From NCBI GenBank assembly GCA_947447355.1, contig CANFJF010000005.1:33839-97838 (forward strand): a stretch of 64,000 nt of DNA. The letters run 5' to 3'. Under the pieces are notes generated by a model. It searched no databases. It worked only from the letters and a program-made list of their open reading frames with translations, and was not told where the DNA came from. Positions 59,164 through 64,000 of the stretch are shown here, one piece after another. Numbering within the stretch: position 1 is the first letter of the stretch; the number at the start of each line of letters is the position of its first letter. The position numbers and the translations under genes were made by a program. This DNA is from Comamonadaceae bacterium (lineage in GTDB: Bacteria > Pseudomonadota > Gammaproteobacteria > Burkholderiales > Burkholderiaceae_C).

Positions 59164-60016
59164 AGCACTCGTACAAAAATCAGGCACTGTTTGGGCTGCT
59201 GGCGCTTTCGATGCACTGAGTGCACGCTTGATTCAGGAGGCCGGCTTCGATGCTTTGCTAACTTCTGGTTACGGCATATCTTCATCTTTCTTAGGCGAGC
59301 CTGATACTGAAATTTACACCATGTCAGAGAATTTGACAGTGACTCGAAACATTTGCAACGCCGTCACTATTCCGGTGATTGCAGATATCGATACCGGCTA
59401 TGGCAATCCGATCAATGCCATGCGGACCATGCGCGAGTTTGAGTCTGCAGGCGCCTCAGCCGTCATCATGGAAGACCAAGTTTCACCGAAACGCTGCCCT
59501 TGCTCTTCAATGCAGATTGACATTATTTCCCTGGAAGAGGGCGTCGCAAAAATCAAAGCCGTGGCATCGGTTCGGCGCAACCCTGAAACCATGATCATCG
59601 CCCGCACTGATGCGGTGGATCCAAACGAAGCGATGCGCCGTGCTCAGGCGTACGCGGCAGCAGGTGCCGATATCATTCAACCGATTTCCAGATGTTTTAA
59701 AGATATAGCCGGACTGCGCGCCATGAGGCAGGCTGCAGGTGTACCCCTCTCATTGCAGTTATTGGCTTGGCTGGAAAACGACCTCAGCAAAAAAGAAATC
59801 GAAGAAGTGGCCGGCATCGCAACTTATCCCTTGGTGGCGCTCATGAGCGCAACTCAGGCGATGCGAGAAAACTTGAAGGTACTTGCAAACAGCAAGTCAT
59901 CGAAGCATCTTCCGCAGCCGGTGACGTCGATGCATGACTTCAATGACTTCATCGGATTTCCCCGGATAGATGCACTGCAAAAGCAATTCATGGTGAGCGA
60001 ACAAACGGTCTCCTGA
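59150..60016 (+). CDS. Isocitrate lyase/PEP mutase superfamily protein
   Basis: WAAGAFDALSARLIQEAGFDALLTSGYGISSS; VIADIDTGYGNPINAMRTMREFESAGASAVIMEDQVSPKRC; ARTDAV. Confidence 0.92.
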   Translation: MTSLKALVQKSGTVWAAGAFDALSARLIQEAGFDALLTSGYGISSSFLGEPDTEIYTMSENLTVTRNICNAVTIPVIADIDTGYGNPINAMRTMREFESAGASAVIMEDQVSPKRCPCSSMQIDIISLEEGVAKIKAVASVRRNPETMIIARTDAVDPNEAMRRAQAYAAAGADIIQPISRCFKDIAGLRAMRQAAGVPLSLQLLAWLENDLSKKEIEEVAGIATYPLVALMSATQAMRENLKVLANSKSSKHLPQPVTSMHDFNDFIGFPRIDALQKQFMVSEQTVS

Positions 60017-60033
60017 GCTTTCTAGATACGCCG

Positions 60034-61668
60034 ATGAAAACCATGAATCAAGCGACACAAACATTGGAAAATTCGGTTCGACCCCACTATGTAACGACGC
60101 TTTCGGGACAACTGCGCGTGTGGTGTGGCGGCGCCGGACCTAGCTTGGTCGTCTTGCCTGGACTGGTGATGTCGGCCGAGGTGACGGCGCGTCAAATGGT
60201 GCAGACATTTTCAGGTTGGCGCTTAACGGTTGTCGAGTTACCAGGAATTGGCGGCTCTGCAAAAATTCCAGTGCGAAATGCAGAAGAAGTCGCCAGCACG
60301 ATTTTCACCGCTCTGGATCTCCTCGCTATTCCCCGCACGGTCTTGGTTGCCTTTGATCTCGCCACACCAATTGCGCTGGCCTTGTCGCATTTACTGCCGG
60401 AAGGGACTGAACTTATTTCATTGGATGTCGATAAAGCAAAAGATTGGGTCGCCGGCGCTCAGGCACTGCCATCTTTGAAGCTGCGCGAAGACGGCACCCA
60501 TCTGGTGGCGTTGTGGGCACACTTTCGAAACTGCCTCATGCTTGATTCCGGTCGACCGAGACATATAGTCCCCCATGGTTTATCACTTCCGACAGATTCT
60601 GAACTCGATACAGCGGTGGTTGCCGCTGCGGTCAACCCAGCAAGCTACAGCAAGCTTTGGACAGTCTGTGCTTTGGCTCTTCAGTCCGCTTTGGTAACTG
60701 AAAACGAAGCCCTCAAAGCGAATAGATCACTGTTAACCGCATCCTCGCTGAAACAGATACTTGAAAATTTGGTGAAAGGCCATTCGCCTATCTTTCCTCG
60801 TACTGCGTCGTCAATGGCGACACCCGACTTGCGAAATGACTACCTTCAAACTTCATCGGGCAGAGTGCACCTGCGCCGAGTTGGCAATGGCCCCAAGACC
60901 TTACTTTTTTTTCACTCTGCACCAGGATCAGCTGAGCCTCTAGAGTTTCTGATGCAGCAACTTGCCAAAGGCCGCACTGTGATTGCGTGCGATTACCTAG
61001 GCAATGGCGATTCAGACAAGGCGTTTGGTGAGGTTGACATTCATAGCATGGCTCAAAATGCGATTCAGGTCGCAGACGCATTAGAGCTGGAGCAGGTCGA
61101 TTTATTTGGCACCCACACCGGCGCGTTGGTAGCGCTTGAATTTGCACTTTTGCAACCCCATCGCGTTTCACGAGTCATTCTTGAGGCGCCACCTTTGCTA
61201 GACCAAAGTTTCAATAATGAAATTCTGGAAAAGTACTTCCCTCCTCTAAAGCCTGATCGCTGGGGCACCCATCTGCTGCGTGCATGGAATATGCGGCGCG
61301 ACATGTTTTTATTTTGGCCGTGGTACAGGCAATCACGGGATGCTGCACGTTCCTTGGGCTTACCGGATTTGAAGACTTTGCACGCATGGACTGTTGGCCT
61401 GCTCAAAAGCGGCCACACTTATCACCTCACCTACGGCGCAGCATTCAAATACGATACGCGAGTCCGACTCCCTTTGTTAAGCCGCCCCGCTTTAATATGC
61501 GCCGGCCCGGCAGACATGCTTGTGGAAGGTTTGGCGATTGCTCGCCAACTTGCGCCTGCGGGAACACAAGTTCAAGCTACCCCGGCGACTGTTTGGTATC
61601 CGGGTCAGGCAAGCGCGGCGATCAATGCTGCCATTGCTATTTACGAAAATTTTTTAAGCGGTGAATGA
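60034..61668 (+). CDS. Tandem alpha/beta-hydrolase-fold protein
   Basis: Two alpha/beta hydrolase-like halves: SLVVLPGLVMSAEV...VELPGIGGS... and TLLFFHSAPGSAEP...CDYLGNGDSD...LFGTHTGALVALEFAL. Confidence 0.8.
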   Translation: MKTMNQATQTLENSVRPHYVTTLSGQLRVWCGGAGPSLVVLPGLVMSAEVTARQMVQTFSGWRLTVVELPGIGGSAKIPVRNAEEVASTIFTALDLLAIPRTVLVAFDLATPIALALSHLLPEGTELISLDVDKAKDWVAGAQALPSLKLREDGTHLVALWAHFRNCLMLDSGRPRHIVPHGLSLPTDSELDTAVVAAAVNPASYSKLWTVCALALQSALVTENEALKANRSLLTASSLKQILENLVKGHSPIFPRTASSMATPDLRNDYLQTSSGRVHLRRVGNGPKTLLFFHSAPGSAEPLEFLMQQLAKGRTVIACDYLGNGDSDKAFGEVDIHSMAQNAIQVADALELEQVDLFGTHTGALVALEFALLQPHRVSRVILEAPPLLDQSFNNEILEKYFPPLKPDRWGTHLLRAWNMRRDMFLFWPWYRQSRDAARSLGLPDLKTLHAWTVGLLKSGHTYHLTYGAAFKYDTRVRLPLLSRPALICAGPADMLVEGLAIARQLAPAGTQVQATPATVWYPGQASAAINAAIAIYENFLSGE

Positions 61669-63121
61669 ACTGATGCCCAGCGATAAAACCCGTTTGAGTG
61701 CTTCGTTGCTGAGCCGTCTACAGGATATTGTTGGTCGCGACGGCTTACTGAGCAACACGGCGGAGCTGGAGGGTTTTACAACCGACTGGCGTCGAAACTT
61801 CAGCGGTCCAACCGATGCAGTTCTGTTGCCCCGCAACACCGAGCAGGTAGCCGCACTTGTGCGTATGTGTGCCGAAATAAACTTACCAATAATTCCGCAG
61901 GGTGGCAATACAGGGCAGAGCGGTGCTTGCGTTCCACAGAGCGATCAGGGCAACAACGTCATCCTCAACTTGTCCCGGATGAATCGGATCAGGGCTGTAG
62001 ATCGCGCCAATCAGAGCGTGACGGTCGATGCTGGCGTTGTGCTTCAAACTCTGCAGGAATGTGCAAGATCAAATGGTCTATTTTTCCCTTTAAGTCTGGG
62101 GGCAGAGGGCACGTGTCAGATCGGTGGAAACCTTTCTACCAATGCGGGGGGGACTGCTGTGCTGCGCTATGGTAACGCTCGCGATATGGTTCTTGGTCTG
62201 GAGGTTGTGCTTCCTAACGGTGAAGTATGGGATGGTCTGCGCACCTTGCGCAAAGACAATACCGGCTACGACCTGAAGGCTTTGTTTTTGGGCGCGGAGG
62301 GCACGCTGGGCATCATCACTGGCGCGTCATTGAAGCTTTTCGCTCAACCTGTTGAAAAGGCTGTCGCATGGGCTGCCGTGCCGAGCCTTCAACTGGCGAC
62401 CGATTTACTGTCTCGCTTTCGTGGTGACTTCGAATCACGCTTGTCAGCGTTTGAGTATGTCTCGCGGGAACAACTTGATTTAGTTCTTATGCATGTACCT
62501 GGACATACTGACCCACTGCCGGACAATTCTGCAGGTTACTTGTTGATTGAACTCAGCGACTCTATTGCAACCGGAACACTGGACGCCTTAATTCAGCAGA
62601 CATTGGTCCAAGCGATGGAAGCCGGCCAGGTGAACAATGCATTGGTGGCTGCTAGCCATGCCCATGCTTTGAGCTTCTGGAACATACGCCATAGCGTTTC
62701 TGAAGCCAACCGCTCACATGGTGTCAGTCTCAACCACGATGTCGCCGTACCGACATCTGTCGTGCCGGCCTTCGTCGAAAGTGCCACTTCTAAAATCAAT
62801 AAGACATTTCCCAAAGCGCATGTCGTGACCGTTGCGCATTTGGGTGATGGCAACGTGCATTTTTTAGCGATTTTCCCCAAATCTTTTTGGAACACGCTGG
62901 ATGATTCCAAGGCATATGCCCGTCAAGTCAGGCAATTGGTGTACGACACAGCCAATGAATTTCAGGGAACCTTCAGCGCAGAGCATGGGATTGGACAGTC
63001 ATTGACAGCAGAACTGTCGCGCTATAAATCGAACATTGAACTGGGGTTGATGCGTCAGATCAAAGCAGCGATTGATCCTTCAGGAATCATGAACCCCTAT
63101 AAGGTTCTCACTCAGCCTTGA
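61661..63121 (+). CDS. FAD-binding oxidoreductase (GlcD/D-2-hydroxyacid dehydrogenase-like)
   Basis: IIPQGGNTGQSGACVPQ, GAEGTLGIITGASLKLF, VTVAHLGDGNVHF, EHGIGQSLTAELSRYKS...IDPSGIMNPYKV; start GTG 61661 or ATG 61673. Confidence 0.92.
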   Translation: MNELMPSDKTRLSASLLSRLQDIVGRDGLLSNTAELEGFTTDWRRNFSGPTDAVLLPRNTEQVAALVRMCAEINLPIIPQGGNTGQSGACVPQSDQGNNVILNLSRMNRIRAVDRANQSVTVDAGVVLQTLQECARSNGLFFPLSLGAEGTCQIGGNLSTNAGGTAVLRYGNARDMVLGLEVVLPNGEVWDGLRTLRKDNTGYDLKALFLGAEGTLGIITGASLKLFAQPVEKAVAWAAVPSLQLATDLLSRFRGDFESRLSAFEYVSREQLDLVLMHVPGHTDPLPDNSAGYLLIELSDSIATGTLDALIQQTLVQAMEAGQVNNALVAASHAHALSFWNIRHSVSEANRSHGVSLNHDVAVPTSVVPAFVESATSKINKTFPKAHVVTVAHLGDGNVHFLAIFPKSFWNTLDDSKAYARQVRQLVYDTANEFQGTFSAEHGIGQSLTAELSRYKSNIELGLMRQIKAAIDPSGIMNPYKVLTQP

Positions 63122-63215
63122 TCAGGTGAATGCGGTCTTAGGACGTCCAAAAAAAATGACCGCCTTGGTAAGAGTTGCATTTATTCCTGCATGATCGGTC
63201 ACTAGACAGACCTTT

Positions 63216-63290
63216 CTGGCGGACTTAGATGCCAAAAATCTATTGAGATATTTGAACCAACAACGCAAAGTGCTGGGGTTTGCAACGTAA
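63216..63290 (+). pseudogene. Serine recombinase C-terminal remnant
   Basis: LADLDAKNLLRYLNQQRKVLGFAT* matches the recombinase tail seen at 48501..48719. Confidence 0.65.
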
Positions 63291-63328
63291 AGTCACACTG
63301 CATTTGCACTACATTTAATCAGGAGGGT

Positions 63329-63525
63329 GCCGCGGCGCCCTCGCCTCTTCCGCGCGCGTGATCAACGAATGATTGTCTTTAACAAAAGGTGTGAAACTTG
63401 TGAGGCGCTTGAGAATAGCCGCTCAGGGATAGCCCCAAAAGACGATATTCAGCCAAAAAGAAGAAGCAGAGAATTGGCCTATGGTCGGCAGCCCGCGTGG
63501 TGCGGGGCCACAAATTAACAGGGAA
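63329..63525 (+). repeat. Direct repeat copy B
   Basis: Co-linear with 48643..48837; also shares CAAATTAACAGGGAAATTT (63511..63529) with 49003..49021. Confidence 0.8.
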
Positions 63526-64000
63526 ATTTCTAGTGGGAGCAGGGCGAAGTCTTGGGCACTCCCCCGCTGTGTTGGCCCTGCGCGTTCGCTCGCAGGAGCG
63601 ATGGGCGAACTGGTACAAGTCGCCAGCAAAACTGCAGCGATCACAGGGTTGAAATCGAAATCAGGCCACGGATGAGTTTCATACGGACTTCAATGAACCA
63701 ATTAAGGGATGGGCAAAGTGTGCCTATCAATCACAGGTGATAGCACCGCGCAGGCTTTTAGCGCAAGACCACAGTGCGCAGATTCGCCATGGCAGGAGAC
63801 AGAAGTAACTTCACCTTGAACAAGATGACTTCTGCCACAACGCCAACTTGGTTCCAGACACCAGAACCGATGCCGAACTCACTGCTGGTCGATGTCAACT
63901 ATCCTGACCGCTCAGCGACAACTATCTTGGCCGGTGGAAGCGGGGAATGAATTTTCTTGCTTACGTTGAACGGGCCTTTCTTGCTGGAGAAACCTGCACC

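Noticed and set aside
1-64000. CRISPR arrays, tRNA or rRNA genes
   Set aside because: No regularly spaced short repeats and no tRNA/rRNA signatures were noticed on reading; a dedicated scan (tRNAscan-SE, CRT, Infernal) was not possible.
63690-64000. Possible coding remnant at the right edge (e.g. LLAQDHSAQIRHGRRQK)
   Set aside because: Too short and truncated by frame breaks; no family could be supported from sequence alone.

Overview
A 64 kb Betaproteobacteria-like window (gene content and order suggest Comamonadaceae; inference). It has no rRNA, tRNA or CRISPR that I could recognise. Left part (0-11 kb): housekeeping genes (msrA, gcdH, pcm-type methyltransferase, tolC, waaA, phosphomannomutase, ogt). 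11.8-23.7 kb: compact minus-strand hybrid NRPS-PKS cluster: a formyltransferase-A(luciferase-like monooxygenase insert)-PCP NRPS, a KS-AT-KR-DH-ACP-TE PKS, and an Sfp-type PPTase, with a concentric nested dyad just upstream. 27.4-36.7 kb: acyl-CoA catabolic operon with an ADP-forming acyl-CoA synthetase fused to a 3-hydroxyacyl-CoA dehydrogenase and a DUF35/thiolase-like pair. 37.2-39.2 kb: soxXYZA without soxB, in which SoxY lacks the usual GGCGG tail. 39.3-42 kb: IorAB-type molybdenum hydroxylase. 42.3-48.3 kb: second acyl-CoA catabolic block with a paralogous DUF35/thiolase-like pair. 48.5-63.6 kb: a module flanked by directly oriented remnants of the same serine-recombinase C-terminus. It carries a Liv-type ABC importer, an IclR regulator with a matching composite operator at two places, and a divergent LeuC/LeuD-like plus isocitrate-lyase-like catabolic operon. 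All alignments and motif calls were made by eye; no searches were run.
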